Shown here piece by piece: positions 43,793 to 54,200 of a stretch of DNA of 64,000 nt; position 1 is the first letter of the stretch; each line of letters starts with the position of its first letter. Source of the stretch: Planctomycetota bacterium (GTDB lineage Bacteria > Planctomycetota > Phycisphaerae > UBA1845 > PWPN01); contig JAKPHF010000064.1 of NCBI GenBank assembly GCA_029550525.1, positions 1 to 64,000 of the forward strand, written 5' to 3'. Both the position numbers and the translations under genes were made by a program. The notes beneath the pieces were generated by a model. That model saw nothing but the letters and a program-made list of their open reading frames with translations. It was not told the DNA's origin and searched no databases.

Positions 43793-44269
43793 ATGGAACC
43801 TGGTGTGATTCTCGTCTCCGATTGGCTGGGGCGGCTCGACTATCGGGTCTTGCCCACAATCAACGCCTGTTTGAACGCTACCGCAGCGGTATTGATTATT
43901 CTGGGATTTCGAGCCATCCGTCGGCGCAACATACCGTTGCATCGCCGCTACATGCTCAGCGCGGTGCTGGTTTCCGCAGCCTTCCTCACCACGTACGTCT
44001 TGTATCACGTCATTCGGCAGATGCATGAAGGTGTGGGGCACACGCGGTTTTCCGGCCCGGCGGTGGTTCGGCCGTTCTATCTGGCATTGCTGTTTTCGCA
44101 CCTGGTGCTGGCCATCGTGAATCTGCCCATGATTCTCGTCACGCTGGGCACCGGGCTTGCGGGTCGATACGCCCGGCATCGTCGGATTGCCCGCTGGGCG
44201 TGGCCCATCTGGCTGTACGTGTCCGTTACCGGCGTGCTGGTGTATCTCATCCTGTATCACCTCACCTGA
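43793..44269 (+). CDS. DUF420 membrane protein (CtaM-like)
   Basis: A 158-residue integral membrane protein with about four to five hydrophobic segments. It has LPTINACLNATAAVLIILGF, RRRNIPLHRRYMLSAVLVS, LTTYVLYHVIR and FYLALLFSHLVLAIVNLPM, all typical of DUF420. A DUF420 protein (CtaM) is required for aa3-type oxidase activity in Firmicutes. Its position after ctaA-ctaB supports the same role here. ATG 43793; no strong ribosome-binding site is visible. Confidence 0.87.
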   Translation: MEPGVILVSDWLGRLDYRVLPTINACLNATAAVLIILGFRAIRRRNIPLHRRYMLSAVLVSAAFLTTYVLYHVIRQMHEGVGHTRFSGPAVVRPFYLALLFSHLVLAIVNLPMILVTLGTGLAGRYARHRRIARWAWPIWLYVSVTGVLVYLILYHLT

Positions 44270-44397
44270 TTGTGTGGGCGGCCCTGCCCCAAACAGCGTG
44301 GGATTGCTTGGCTCCGATGGCAGCGGCAATCGGCCCGTCGTTATATTCAGACGCGACTGCGGTTCTTCGTACGCACTCGAGGGATGGGAGGAGAACA

Positions 44398-46149
44398 ATG
44401 CGCTCCATGCTGCGTGTCCCGTTGGCGGTGTGTGCGGCTTGGCTGCTTGCGGTGGAGTTGCTGGCGCAGGTTTCCGCGGAACCGACTGTCAGCAAGGCGC
44501 CGATCAATCCCGATTTTCTCGAATACCGCAACTTGTTGGTGACCGGCCAAGCGCCGGCTGAGGAAGAGGGCAGGCGGGGGCGCCGGCCGTCGCCTGTCGA
44601 TCTGTCGCACGCCCGTGGTCAGCGCGTGAGCGTACAGAATCGCGGGGCCTCGTTCGGCCCGCTACCCGCCGCATTTGACCTGCGGACCGTCCCGGACAAG
44701 CTGCCGCCCGTGCGCGACCAGGGTTCCTGCAACGACTGCTGGACATTTGCGACGTACGGTTCGCTCGAGTCGTGGTTGCGACCGGCCGAGACGCTGTGGG
44801 ATTTCGCCGAGATGGACATGAACTGCTCGCACGGCTTCGACTGGCCCGCGTGCAGCGGCGGCAATCGCGACATGGCGGCGGCGTACCTGGCCCGCTGGGA
44901 CGGCCCCGTGTCGGAGTCGTGTTACCCGCACGGCAACGTCTGCGCCAGCCCGCGGCCGAGTTGCACGCCGCAGAAGCGGCTGATGGAAGCGATCTTTCTG
45001 CCCGATCGTGCCGGGCCGCTCGACAACGCAAACATCAAAGAGGCGGTCATGACCTACGGGGCGGTGTACACGACCATGTTCTGGCGTGACGCTTCGTACC
45101 GCGGAAGCCCGCACTTCACGCATTACTACACGGGAGGCGCCATCGGCAATCACTCGGTGTGCATCGTGGGCTGGGACGACGATTTCGACCGCACGCGATT
45201 CGTGAGTCCCAATCCGCCGGGTAACGGGGCGTTCATCGTCCGCAACAGTTGGGGGGCCGCGTGGGGACAGGACGGCTACTGCTACGTCTCGTACTATGAT
45301 TCGCGGATCGGGATCGAGAACGGTGTGTTCGTTCGCGCGGAGCCGGTCACCGATTACCCGCGCATCTACCAACACGATCCGTACGGCTGGATCTCAGGCG
45401 TCGGTTACGGCGGCAACACGGCGTGGGGCGCGAACATGTTCACCGCGGCGGCGACCGAGACGGTGCGCTTCGTGGGCTTCTACACGCCGGCCGTCGATTG
45501 CAGCTACGAGCTGTACGTGTACGTCAACTGTGCGGCCGGCGCACCTCGCAGCGGCCTGCTCGCCCGCACGGCCGTCGGGACGATCGCTCATATCGGCTAT
45601 CACACCGTCGCCCTGACGCCGCCGGTGGACGTCATCGCCGGCCAGCGATTCTCGGTGGTCTTGAGGTTGACCAGCCCCGGCTACAACTATCCCATCTGCC
45701 TGGAGGGCCCGGTCTCGGGATATTGCAGCGCTGCATCGGCCAACCCCGGCGAGAGCTTCATCAGTCCGAACGGGAGCTATTGGGTGGACCTGACCAGTGC
45801 CTATCCGGAGGACAACGTCTGCCTCAAGGCGCTGGTCGGGCCGGACGATCCGGACGGCGACGGCGTATACGGCAGCCAGGATCAATGCCCGCATTCCGTG
45901 CCCGGCGCGGTAGTGGATGCCACCGGGTGTTCGAACGGCCCGGCCGATCTCGACCGCGACGGCGACGTGGATGCCACGGATCTGCAACTCTTCCTGTTGT
46001 GTGCGTCGGGACCACAGATACCGGCGCCAGCCGGTTGCGAGCGATCCCGTTTCGATGCCGACGCCGACGTGGACGTGATCGACTTCGCATATTTTCAACG
46101 ATGCATCAGCGGCGAGAACCGTCCCTCCGACCACGGATGTGTGGAGTAG
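44398..46149 (+). CDS. Secreted papain-like (C1A) cysteine protease with dockerin-like tail
   Basis: A 583-residue exported protein: signal peptide (about 1-27), short propeptide, then a C1A peptidase domain (about 92-310). The oxyanion Gln108 and nucleophile Cys114 lie in DQGSCNDCWTFA, His252 in GNHSVCIVGWD and Asn283 in RNSWGAAWG. A beta-rich lectin-like domain follows (about 325-480). Then comes DPDGDGVYGSQDQCP (thrombospondin type-3-like) and a dockerin-like pair, LDRDGDVDATDLQLF and a second with VDVIDFAYFQRC. GGGAGGAGA stands just before ATG 44398. Likely surface- or extracellular-acting. Its TAG begins heptad tract T11. Confidence 0.88.
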   Translation: MRSMLRVPLAVCAAWLLAVELLAQVSAEPTVSKAPINPDFLEYRNLLVTGQAPAEEEGRRGRRPSPVDLSHARGQRVSVQNRGASFGPLPAAFDLRTVPDKLPPVRDQGSCNDCWTFATYGSLESWLRPAETLWDFAEMDMNCSHGFDWPACSGGNRDMAAAYLARWDGPVSESCYPHGNVCASPRPSCTPQKRLMEAIFLPDRAGPLDNANIKEAVMTYGAVYTTMFWRDASYRGSPHFTHYYTGGAIGNHSVCIVGWDDDFDRTRFVSPNPPGNGAFIVRNSWGAAWGQDGYCYVSYYDSRIGIENGVFVRAEPVTDYPRIYQHDPYGWISGVGYGGNTAWGANMFTAAATETVRFVGFYTPAVDCSYELYVYVNCAAGAPRSGLLARTAVGTIAHIGYHTVALTPPVDVIAGQRFSVVLRLTSPGYNYPICLEGPVSGYCSAASANPGESFISPNGSYWVDLTSAYPEDNVCLKALVGPDDPDGDGVYGSQDQCPHSVPGAVVDATGCSNGPADLDRDGDVDATDLQLFLLCASGPQIPAPAGCERSRFDADADVDVIDFAYFQRCISGENRPSDHGCVE

Positions 46150-46203
46150 CTGTCAGCTGTCAGTGCTCAAGCCTCAAGTCTCAGGACTCAAGCCTCAATC
46201 CTA
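46148..46203. repeat. Heptad tract T11 (C1A protease / prepilin-like convergent junction)
   Basis: AGCTGTC-AGCTGTC-AGTGCTC, then AAGCCTC-AAGTCTC-AGGACTC-AAGCCTC. It spans exactly from the protease TAG (46147-46149) to the prepilin-like TAG (46203-46201), so two heptad families are fused in one tract. Confidence 0.8.
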
Positions 46204-47211
46204 TCGTCCCGGGCGCCAGGTCGTGTCGCCGGCGGTGCAGGGATGTATGGCGGCGGTGGTTTCGAGGGCGGTGATCCGCGGAATGATCTTGCGGTCCACG
46301 CCGAAACGGCGCAGGTAGAATCGGAACACGCCGACTTCGCCGGCCGACTCCGGGGGCGGCTTGACGAGTTCGACGTGGCCGTCGACGAAGACGGCATTGG
46401 TGCCCCAGCGGTGCATGGCCAGCGAGGCTCGCGGGGCACGGGTGACCGAGTCAGCCATCTTGCGGTACGTGGGCAGCGCCTTGCCGCCGGGCACGTCGAA
46501 CCAGTCATAGCCGGTGAGCGACGGAGGCACTTGTCGGCGGACTTCTTCGATGTTCTCGCGGATTCCCTGGAGCGTCTGGAACGAATTATTGAGATCGACG
46601 ATACCCCAGCTTTCTTCCACGGCCTCGGTCACGTAAATGGTCTCGCCGGGGAATGGCCATTCATCGATCTTGGTGACGCCCTCGACTTCGTACCAGGCAC
46701 CCGATGTCGGGTTGGGTTGGCAGGGGTTGAGGTTTATGGGGCCGCGGCTGTCGATGGAGTTGACGACGTAGTCGAGGAAAGCGCCGCCGTACTCGCTGGA
46801 TCGTTGCGGGCAACTGAACACCTCGAGCTTTTCGACGGGCACGCGGTTGAAGTTGGCGGCGTAGTTGTTCTTGTCGCCGAACATGCGGGCGACCATGCGC
46901 ACCCAGTTGACCGGGCCGGTGCCGTCGGGTGATCCGTGCCGGGAGATGCCCCGCGGCACGCGCCCGCGGTGTTCGTTCGAGAACAGGTTCGCGGCCATGC
47001 CCATCTGCTTGACGGAGTTGCCGCAGACAGTCGCGCGGGCCTGGGACCGTGCGGCGGCGAGGCTCGGCAGCAGAATGGAAATGAGCAGCGCGATGATGGC
47101 CACGACGACCAGGACTTCGATCAGTGTGAATGCGGGAAACGTGGAACGGTTCGAATGTGTGCCAAAGCGCCAATCGGCATGTGTCGGCCGAAGGTCCGTA
47201 CCCTCAGACAT
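46201..47211 (-). CDS. Prepilin-type N-terminal cleavage/methylation protein with H-X9-DG motif
   Basis: A 336-residue type II pseudopilin-like protein. The N-terminal leader (about 1-27) ends in AFTLIEVLVVVAIIALLISI, so the residue before the Phe is Ala rather than the usual Gly at the prepilin peptidase site. The following globular domain is the one expanded in planctomycetes and ends with HRWGTNAVFVDG, the H-X9-DG motif. AAGGGA lies 7 nt before ATG 47211. Function is unknown: such proteins are numerous in these genomes and probably secreted or assembled at the envelope. Convergent with the C1A protease. Confidence 0.87.
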   Translation of the reverse strand: MSEGTDLRPTHADWRFGTHSNRSTFPAFTLIEVLVVVAIIALLISILLPSLAAARSQARATVCGNSVKQMGMAANLFSNEHRGRVPRGISRHGSPDGTGPVNWVRMVARMFGDKNNYAANFNRVPVEKLEVFSCPQRSSEYGGAFLDYVVNSIDSRGPINLNPCQPNPTSGAWYEVEGVTKIDEWPFPGETIYVTEAVEESWGIVDLNNSFQTLQGIRENIEEVRRQVPPSLTGYDWFDVPGGKALPTYRKMADSVTRAPRASLAMHRWGTNAVFVDGHVELVKPPPESAGEVGVFRFYLRRFGVDRKIIPRITALETTAAIHPCTAGDTTWRPGR

Positions 47212-47674
47212 GTCTTTGTCCCTTGAGAAATGATCCGGTGGTCCAGGCAGGCCAACCTGTGAACCATTGTAGGATGATCGATATTGGCAGCAAGTTCCTC
47301 CCGCCTGGCCATGTTGGAGAGCGGGCCTTGACGAGGGGCCGGTCAGCCGCGTCGGGCTACCATCAGATACACCCTGACGCTGGTGGACGGCCAAGACTGC
47401 TACATGGCACCGGCGGCTTGTGACGGCACTTTTACGGCACTCCTCAGCGCGCCACGCCATTGAAACAATCGGTCTGGTTAGGGCTCTCGACAAAGGGAAT
47501 AGCGATGCCAAAATGGGCCGCGCCACGTCTTTTCAAGCGGATTCGATTGTCGCCACGTCTGAGGCCTGAGGCTTGAGGGGGGGAATGCGGCCGAAACGGC
47601 GCCGGCTTGCTGGCTGACAGTCGATAGCCGAGAGCTTCTGGCTCAAAGCTCATAGCTCACAGCTCAGAGCTTCC
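47212..47674. other. Intergenic region upstream of the prepilin-like gene
   Basis: A 463-bp stretch. A direct repeat of CGCCACGTCT occurs at about 47520 and 47554. The right-hand 120 bp is heptad tract T12. No gene or clear promoter is seen. Confidence 0.45.
47557..47672. repeat. Heptad tract T12 (methyltransferase end)
   Basis: Begins GTCTGAGGCCTGAGGCTTGA (CTGAGGC family). About 30 bp later come GCTGACAG, TCGATAG, CCGAGAG, then GCTCAAA-GCTCATA-GCTCACA-GCTCAGA. It ends 2 bp from the methyltransferase TAG. Confidence 0.75.
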
Positions 47675-48334
47675 CTATGCCACCCCAACGGTCAGGAGGC
47701 CGGGCATCCAGAAGCTGAACTTGCGGCGGCGGATGTTCTTGAAGCCGGCGTTGGTGAAGTATTCGTGGATCTTGGACCAGGGGGCGTGAAAGACTTCCTT
47801 TTCCACGTGGCCGATGATCACGTCGAACGCGACCCAGCCGATGATGTTGTCGCGAAAGCCATCGATGAGCATGAGGCGACCGCCGGGCCGCAGGACGCGC
47901 CGCATCTCGTGCACGACCTGCTGCTGATGCGGGTAGTGGTGGAATGAATTGCTGCAGGTCACCACGTCGAAGGACGCGTCGGCGAACGGCAGGTGCTGCG
48001 AGTCGGCGTTGACGTAGTGGAGCCGGTCGGCCACGCCGGCCTGCCGGGCCTTGTCGGCGGCGACGTGGCACATGGCCTCGGCGTAGTCGAGCCCGACCAC
48101 CCGGGCGGGCAGGCTGGAGCCGGCCAGCATGGCGTTGAACGTGCCCGTGCCGCAGCCGATGTCGAGCAGGTCGAACGGTTCGGAATCGGCCCCGCGCCAG
48201 GCCAGCAGTTCCTCCAGGAACATGCGGTACGAGGGCTGGAACAGAAAGCGGTTCAGCAGCGAGCGATCGTACGTGCCCGCCCACGCTTCAAACTCGCTCT
48301 TGGCCCGGGCTTTCATGCTCTTGTCGCGGCTCAT
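47675..48334 (-). CDS. Class I SAM-dependent methyltransferase (UbiE-like)
   Basis: A 219-residue cytoplasmic enzyme with motif I DLLDIGCGTGTFNAML, motif II VGLDYAEAM, SFDVVTCSNSFHHYPHQ and RVLRPGGRLMLID, matching Methyltransf_11-type enzymes. An N-terminal helix FEAWAGTYDRSLLNRFLF precedes the SAM fold. The C-terminus has a short VAFDVIIGHVEKEVFHA insertion after the core. The substrate (quinone, lipid or small molecule) is not predictable. Start ATG 48334; ribosome-binding site weak, and ATG 48316 is possible. Divergent from the membrane glycosyltransferase. Confidence 0.87.
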   Translation of the reverse strand: MSRDKSMKARAKSEFEAWAGTYDRSLLNRFLFQPSYRMFLEELLAWRGADSEPFDLLDIGCGTGTFNAMLAGSSLPARVVGLDYAEAMCHVAADKARQAGVADRLHYVNADSQHLPFADASFDVVTCSNSFHHYPHQQQVVHEMRRVLRPGGRLMLIDGFRDNIIGWVAFDVIIGHVEKEVFHAPWSKIHEYFTNAGFKNIRRRKFSFWMPGLLTVGVA

Positions 48335-48434
48335 GACGGATGAGGATAGCGGTCGCGACCGCGAAAGGAAAGCAGGGTCACCTTTTTCCGCGCGGACGTT
48401 TGGGTATACTGGGCCCCGAAAAAGGGGGCCCAGC

Positions 48435-50309
48435 ATGAGCGAAGTGGTCGGGCAGGATGTGGTATCAGACGGGTCGCAGCCTCGAGGCGGCGTGAACGTC
48501 TCGTCGCTGCTGATTCCGGTGATGATCGCGGTATTGGCGGTTCTGGCCAGCCGATTCCTGGAGTCGGAACCGTACCTGGGCGATACGGACACGTTCGAGA
48601 ACTGGTGGTGCTTCGGGCAGCGCATCCTGCACGATGTGCTCCTGGCGGGGGCGGTGTTGAGCGTCGCGATCGTGGTCAGCGCGTTCGTGCCGCAGGTCGG
48701 GCTGTTCATCGAACGCGTGGTGCTCAGATCGAACCGGCGATGGTTCCTGGCGGTCACGGTGCTGTTCGCCTTTGCCAGTTCGGCGGTGCTCAGCCGCATT
48801 TCGCTGGGCGGCCTGCCTCACATCCAGGATGAAGTGGCCATGGTCTTCCAGGCCAAGGTGCTGGCGAGCGGCCGGCTGTTCGCCGACACACCGGCGCTGC
48901 CCGAGTTCTTCGATCACGAGTACATCCTGTTCGACGGTCCGCGGTGGTACGGCAAGTACTTCCTGGGGCCGTCGCTGGCCATGGTGCCGGGCGTGTGGAT
49001 CGGGGCGGTCTGGCTGATCAGTCCGCTGCTCGGCGGGCTGACCGTGTTGCTGACGTTCTATCTGGGCCGTGACTTGCTGGGCGAGAAGGTAGCTCGTGTG
49101 GCGACCTTGCTGATGGCGGTCTCGCCGTTTCGGTTCAGCCTGTGCGGCATGATGATGGCCCACCCGGTGACATTGATGACGCTCACGCTGGGCGCGGTGG
49201 CGGTGGTGCGGGTGGTCCGGGACCCCAGCCGTTGGGGCTGGGCGGCGGTGGCGGGGACGGCCCTGGGCTATGCCGCCAACAGCCGGCCGTTGACGGCGGC
49301 CGTTCTGACCGCAGTGATGGGCGTGGCGGCCATGCTCGCGTTTCCGTGGCGACAATTACGGTGGCAGACGGTGGTCGCGTTCGCCCTGCCCATGGTGTTG
49401 GCGGTGGGTGTCTATCTGGGCTACAACCGGGCACTGACCGGCGACGCGAGGTTGTCGCCGTTCGTGAAGTGGTGTCCCAAGGACCGCTTGGGGTTCGGCG
49501 AGGATATCGGGCAGGAATACTGGCCCGACAAGGATCGCGGCAACTCATTCCGCAAGGCGCTCCTGCACAACACCTTCTTCAACCTCGACATGACGGCGGA
49601 GTACCTGACGGGCTTCGGTCCGTCCGCACTACTGCTGATGGCGGCGGGGCCGGTGTTGTGCAAACCGCGCAAGGTGGGCCTGACGCTCGCAGCGGCGGTG
49701 TTGGCGCTCATGGTGGCATACTTCTTCTACTTCACGCCGAGCGCTTTCGCGGGCCAGGCTCGGTACTGGTCGGAAGCGATGCCGGCCATGCTGTTGCTGG
49801 TGGCGGTGGGGCTGGGCGCAGTGCGTCAGACGGCTCCACAGTTCTGCCGGGCAATCGGGATCGCCGTGCCGGTGCGAACGGGGCGGGCGGCATGCTGGCT
49901 GGCACTGGGCGTGCTGCTGGCCTACGGCGTGCCCACGGGGTTCGGGCGAATTTGGGACGAACTGGACACGACGCTATGGACCCGAGCCACCCGTATCGGC
50001 CAGTTGGTGCACGAGGGCCGTATCGAGAACGCGGTGGTCTTCATGCAGTCCAAGCACTATCGGGACGGCAAGATCGACGCGAGGTGGGATGCCTACGGCG
50101 ACGGCTTCGCGTACAACGATCCGGATTTGCGCAATTCGGTGGTATTTGCCCGCGATCTGGGCCCGCAGAAGAACGCTGAACTGATGAAGCTCTATCCGGG
50201 ACGGGTTGCCTATTGGCTCGATCCGTACGCAGCTGACGACCTTCGTCTGATCCGCTGGGATGACATGACGACACGGCCGGCCGCAGACGCGGAAAGTCCT
50301 GGGAGCTAA
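48435..50309 (+). CDS. GT-C family membrane glycosyltransferase (ArnT/PMT-like)
   Basis: A 624-residue protein with about eleven to thirteen transmembrane helices. The first large loop holds PHIQDEVAMVFQAKVLASGRLF, the Asp/Glu-bearing segment expected of polyprenyl-phosphate sugar transferases of the GT-C class, followed by a periplasmic DHEYILFDGPRWYGKYFLGP. The hydrophilic C-terminal about 120 residues are probably extracytoplasmic. Likely transfers a sugar from a lipid carrier to a protein or glycan outside the membrane. A G-rich site (GGGGG) precedes ATG 48435. Its TAA is followed at once by heptad tract T13a. Confidence 0.8.
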   Translation: MSEVVGQDVVSDGSQPRGGVNVSSLLIPVMIAVLAVLASRFLESEPYLGDTDTFENWWCFGQRILHDVLLAGAVLSVAIVVSAFVPQVGLFIERVVLRSNRRWFLAVTVLFAFASSAVLSRISLGGLPHIQDEVAMVFQAKVLASGRLFADTPALPEFFDHEYILFDGPRWYGKYFLGPSLAMVPGVWIGAVWLISPLLGGLTVLLTFYLGRDLLGEKVARVATLLMAVSPFRFSLCGMMMAHPVTLMTLTLGAVAVVRVVRDPSRWGWAAVAGTALGYAANSRPLTAAVLTAVMGVAAMLAFPWRQLRWQTVVAFALPMVLAVGVYLGYNRALTGDARLSPFVKWCPKDRLGFGEDIGQEYWPDKDRGNSFRKALLHNTFFNLDMTAEYLTGFGPSALLLMAAGPVLCKPRKVGLTLAAAVLALMVAYFFYFTPSAFAGQARYWSEAMPAMLLLVAVGLGAVRQTAPQFCRAIGIAVPVRTGRAACWLALGVLLAYGVPTGFGRIWDELDTTLWTRATRIGQLVHEGRIENAVVFMQSKHYRDGKIDARWDAYGDGFAYNDPDLRNSVVFARDLGPQKNAELMKLYPGRVAYWLDPYAADDLRLIRWDDMTTRPAADAESPGS

Positions 50310-50341
50310 GACCTGAGTCTTGAGTCCTGAGACCTGAGTGG
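50308..50341. repeat. Heptad tract T13a
   Basis: AAGACCT-GAGTCTT-GAGTCCT-GAGACCT-GAGTGGG, starting within the glycosyltransferase TAA. It pairs in reverse with T13b about 200 bp away. Confidence 0.75.
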
Positions 50342-50540
50342 GTATTTGTCGGGCCGTCTCCCGTTATAGTGGCTAATATAGGTCACTTTTGGGATTTATG
50401 TGCGTTCGGCGTTCGAGGTGTTTCCCCTCTATCGGGGCGAGCGTACGCGGCATGCTGGGGGCATGAGCGACAGTGCACTAAACTCGGCACTGGAATGCCA
50501 GGGTCGCGCAGTGCGAGGGAAACGGGTCGGCGACCGCCCG

Positions 50541-50586
50541 CTCAGGTCTCAGGTCTCAGGACTCCGGACTCAAGCCTCCGGTCTTT
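50541..50586. repeat. Heptad tract T13b
   Basis: CTCAGGT-CTCAGGT-CTCAGGA-CTCCGGA-CTCAAGC, reverse-complementary in type to T13a. It encodes the last residues and the TGA (50572-50570) of the convergent TetR gene. Confidence 0.75.
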
Positions 50587-51157
50587 CTGCACCTTCACGG
50601 GTCATCTCCACCAGCCGGTCGATGATCGCCGCGCACATGGCCGGGTCGGGCAGGGGCAGATCGAGCAGCCGGTTGAGGCACAAGCCGTCGATAGCCAGCC
50701 GGACGATGGTGGCTGTTACCGGGTCGATGCCGTCCGCCTCCAACTGACGCTGCCATTCGGCAACCTTCGCACGCAGCGCCCGCAGTTGCTGAGGATCGTT
50801 GCGGACGGCAGCAAGCACGCCGGTGTAGCGGAGCGGGTCCTTCGGATAGCCTGATCTCGTTCGTACGTGCACGTATGCGCGGGTGAATGCTCCTCGGCGT
50901 TGCCCATCGCGAGCGACAGCTTGGGCCTGGGCGTCCTCACACTGGCGGACCCACCGATCGATCATGGCTTCGATGATGGCCGCCTTCGAAGGGAAGTGAT
51001 ACAGGACGCCTCCCTTACTGACTCCCGCTTCCCGGGCGACCGCCTCGATGGTACGGCCCCCGGGGCCATGCCGTAGCGAAATGCGTTCGGCCGCATCGAG
51101 CACCCGTTCGCGAATGGGCACATCCTCTCCGGGGATGCGGGGGGTAGGGGGAGTCAC
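50570..51157 (-). CDS. TetR/AcrR family transcriptional regulator
   Basis: A 195-residue repressor-type protein. The N-terminal helix-turn-helix reads RERVLDAAERISLRHG ... TIEAVAREAGVSKGGVLYHFPSKAAIIEAM, the standard TetR DNA-binding fold; the C-terminal helical domain would bind an inducer. GTG 51157 has GAAGGTGA 4-5 nt upstream and is preferred over a GTG at 51199. It is encoded just downstream of the RND pump gene on the same strand and could be a local regulator, but it does not lead that operon. Its TGA lies within tract T13b. Confidence 0.87.
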   Translation of the reverse strand: MTPPTPRIPGEDVPIRERVLDAAERISLRHGPGGRTIEAVAREAGVSKGGVLYHFPSKAAIIEAMIDRWVRQCEDAQAQAVARDGQRRGAFTRAYVHVRTRSGYPKDPLRYTGVLAAVRNDPQQLRALRAKVAEWQRQLEADGIDPVTATIVRLAIDGLCLNRLLDLPLPDPAMCAAIIDRLVEMTREGAERPEA

Positions 51158-51244
51158 GGGATCACCTTCTTTCTCCCGGAAGTCGCGCGGGGCCGCCACT
51201 ACGGTCGCGGCCCCTTTTCGCGAGCATATCGGGTCAAAAAGACG

Positions 51245-54200
51245 TCAGGTCACGGCAGCACACGCTTCCTCCGACAGCGCCACCCGCTTGGGCCGGTCGG
51301 CCCTGAACAGGCGCGACACGAGCACGAAGAACAGCGGGATGTAGAACAGGTCGATGAACGTTGCCGAGAGCATACCGCCGGTCACGGCGGTGCCGATGGC
51401 GTTCATGGCTCCGGCGCCGGCGCCGTTGGCTTTGGCCAGCGGGAGCACGCCGAAGAAGAACGCCAGCGAGGTCATGAGCACGGGACGCAATCGGGTTCGA
51501 GCCGCTCCGACGGTTGCCTCGATGAGCCCCTCGCCGCGGGCCATGCGTTCCTGGGCAAACTGGATGATGAGGATGGCATTCTTCGTGGTCAGACCGAGCG
51601 TGGTCAGAATGCCGATCTGGAAATATACGTCGTTGGACATGCCTCGGGCCCAGGTGGCGAGCGTCGCGCCCAGAGCACCGAGCGGCAGCATGAGGAGGTT
51701 GGCCAGGGGAATGGGCCAGCTCTCGTACAGGGCGGCCACGCACAGGAAGATGACCAGGATGGAGAAGGCGTAGAGCACAGGGCCTTGGGCGCTGGCCATT
51801 CGTTCCTGATACGACAAGCCGGTCCAGTCACACGCGATGCCGCGCGGCAGCTTGCGGACGATCTCCTCCATGGCGGCCATCGCTTCGCCCGAGCTTCTGC
51901 CGGGGGCAGGCTCGCCCAGGATGTTGAGCGCGGGGAAGCCGTTGTACCGCTCGAGCCGGGCCGGGCCGTACGTCCATCGGTACGAGGCGAAGGACGAGAA
52001 GGGCACCATCTTGCCGGCGTTGTTGCGGACGTAGTAGTTCTCGATGTCCTCGGGCAGCATGCGCCGGGAGGCTTCGGCCTGGACGAACACGCGTTTGACA
52101 CGGCCGGCCTGGATGAAGTCGTTCACGTAGGCGCTGCCGAACGCGCTGGAGATCGTGTTGTGAATGGCGTTGATGGGCACGCCGAGTGCGCCAGCCTTCT
52201 CCCAGTCCACGTCGATCCGAAACTCGGGGACGTCCTCCATGCCGTTAGGTCGCACGGACGCCAGTCGCGGATCCTGCCGGGCCAGGGCGAGGAACTGGTT
52301 GCGGGCCTCCATGAACTTTTGATGGCCCAATCCGCCCTGATCGAGAAGCATGAAGTCCACGCCGGTGGCATTGCTGAGTTCGACGACGGCCGGCGGAGGG
52401 AACACGAACACCATGGCGTTTCGGATTTCGGCAGCGAAGGTCTGCATGGCCCGTCCGGCCACGGCCTTGACCTTCAAGTGCGGCTTGTCGCGGAGTTCCC
52501 ACTGCTTGAGTTTGATGAAGGCCATGCCGTTGGACTGCGACCGGCCGGCAAAGCCGATACCGGAGATGGTCATGCAGGACTCGACGGCCTCGCTTTCCTT
52601 CTCCTGGAAGTAGCGCTGGATCTGGTTGGCGACTTCGCGAGTTTGTTCCAGCGTGGAGCCCACGGGTAGCGCGAACTGGGCCATGAGCATGCCCTGGTCT
52701 TCCTCGGGAACGTAGCCGGTCGGCAGCCGGTGGAACACGTATGCGACCACACCCACCAGCGCGAGGTAGACGAACAGGTAACGGAACTTCCGGGTGAACG
52801 AGCGTTCGACGATCCCCCCGTAGATGTCGCGCAGCCGGAAGAAGACCCGGTCGAAGAGTCGGAAGAATGGCCGGAGGAGGAAGATGGCGTTGTCCGAGGG
52901 CTGATGCCCGGCCTTGACCGGCTTGAGCAAGGATGCGCACAGAACGGGCGTCAGGATGAGGGCGACGACCACCGACAGCATCATGGACGCGATGATGGTC
53001 ACGGAGAACTGGCGGTAGATGACGCCGGTCGATCCGCCGAAGAAGGCCATGGGGCCGAACACCGCCGACAGCACGAGGCCGATGCCGATCAGGGCGCTGG
53101 TGATCTCGTCCATGGATCGGGCGGTGGCTTCGCGCGGGGAAAGCCCTTCCTCACTCATGATGCGTTCGACGTTCTCCACCACCACGATGGCATCGTCCAC
53201 GAGCAGACCGATGGCCAGCACCATGGCGAACATGGTGAGCATGTTGATGGAGAATCCGAACAGGGCGAGGACGGCGAACGTGCCCAGGAGCACGACAGGC
53301 ACGGCGATCGTCGGGATCAGCGTGGCCCGGACGTTGCCCATGAACACGTACATGACGATGAACACGAGGATGATGGCTTCGAAAAGGGTCTTGACTACCT
53401 CTTTGATCGCGACCTTGACGAAGGGCGTCGTCTCATAGGGGTAGACGACCTTCATGCCGGGGGGGAAGAACTGGCTCAACTCCTCCAGCTTGGCCTTGAC
53501 GGCGTTGGCGGTGTCAAGGGCGTTGGCGCCGGCCATCTGGCGGATGCCCATGCCCGCGGAGGGGGCGCCGTTGTAGTACGACTCGATGTCGTAGGAGTCG
53601 GTGCCGAGTTCCGCCCGGCCGACGTCGCCGATGCGGACGAGCGATCCGTCCGGGTTGACGCGGACGGGAATGGCGGCGAACTCTTCGGGGGTCTTGAGTA
53701 GACTCTGGACGATGATGGACGCGTTCAGCCGTTGGCCGGGCACGGCCGGGGCGCCGCCGAACTGTCCGGCGGAAATCTCGACGTTGTAGTGGGTCAGAGC
53801 GGTGATCACATCCTGGAAGGTGAGGTTGTATTCGGTCAGCCGGTCGGGATCGATCCAGATCCGCATGGCGTACTGCGACCCGAAGTTCTGCACCTCACCG
53901 ACGCCCGGCACGCGGGCGAGGACCTTTTCCAGATTGGACTGCGCGTAGTCGCGCAAGTCGTATCCGTCCATGCTGCCGTCTTCGGAGATCAGGCCGACGA
54001 TCATCAGATAGTTGCGCGTGGCCTTTCCGACGGTCACACCGCTGCGCTGGACCACCTCGGGCAGACTGGCCATGGCCAGTTGCAGCTTGTTCTGCACTTT
54101 GGACCAGGCGACGTCCGGATCCATTCCCGGCTCGAAGGTCAGCTCGAGGCGGCACCCGCCGGCCGAATCGCTGGTGGCGGACATGTACAGCATGCCTTCC

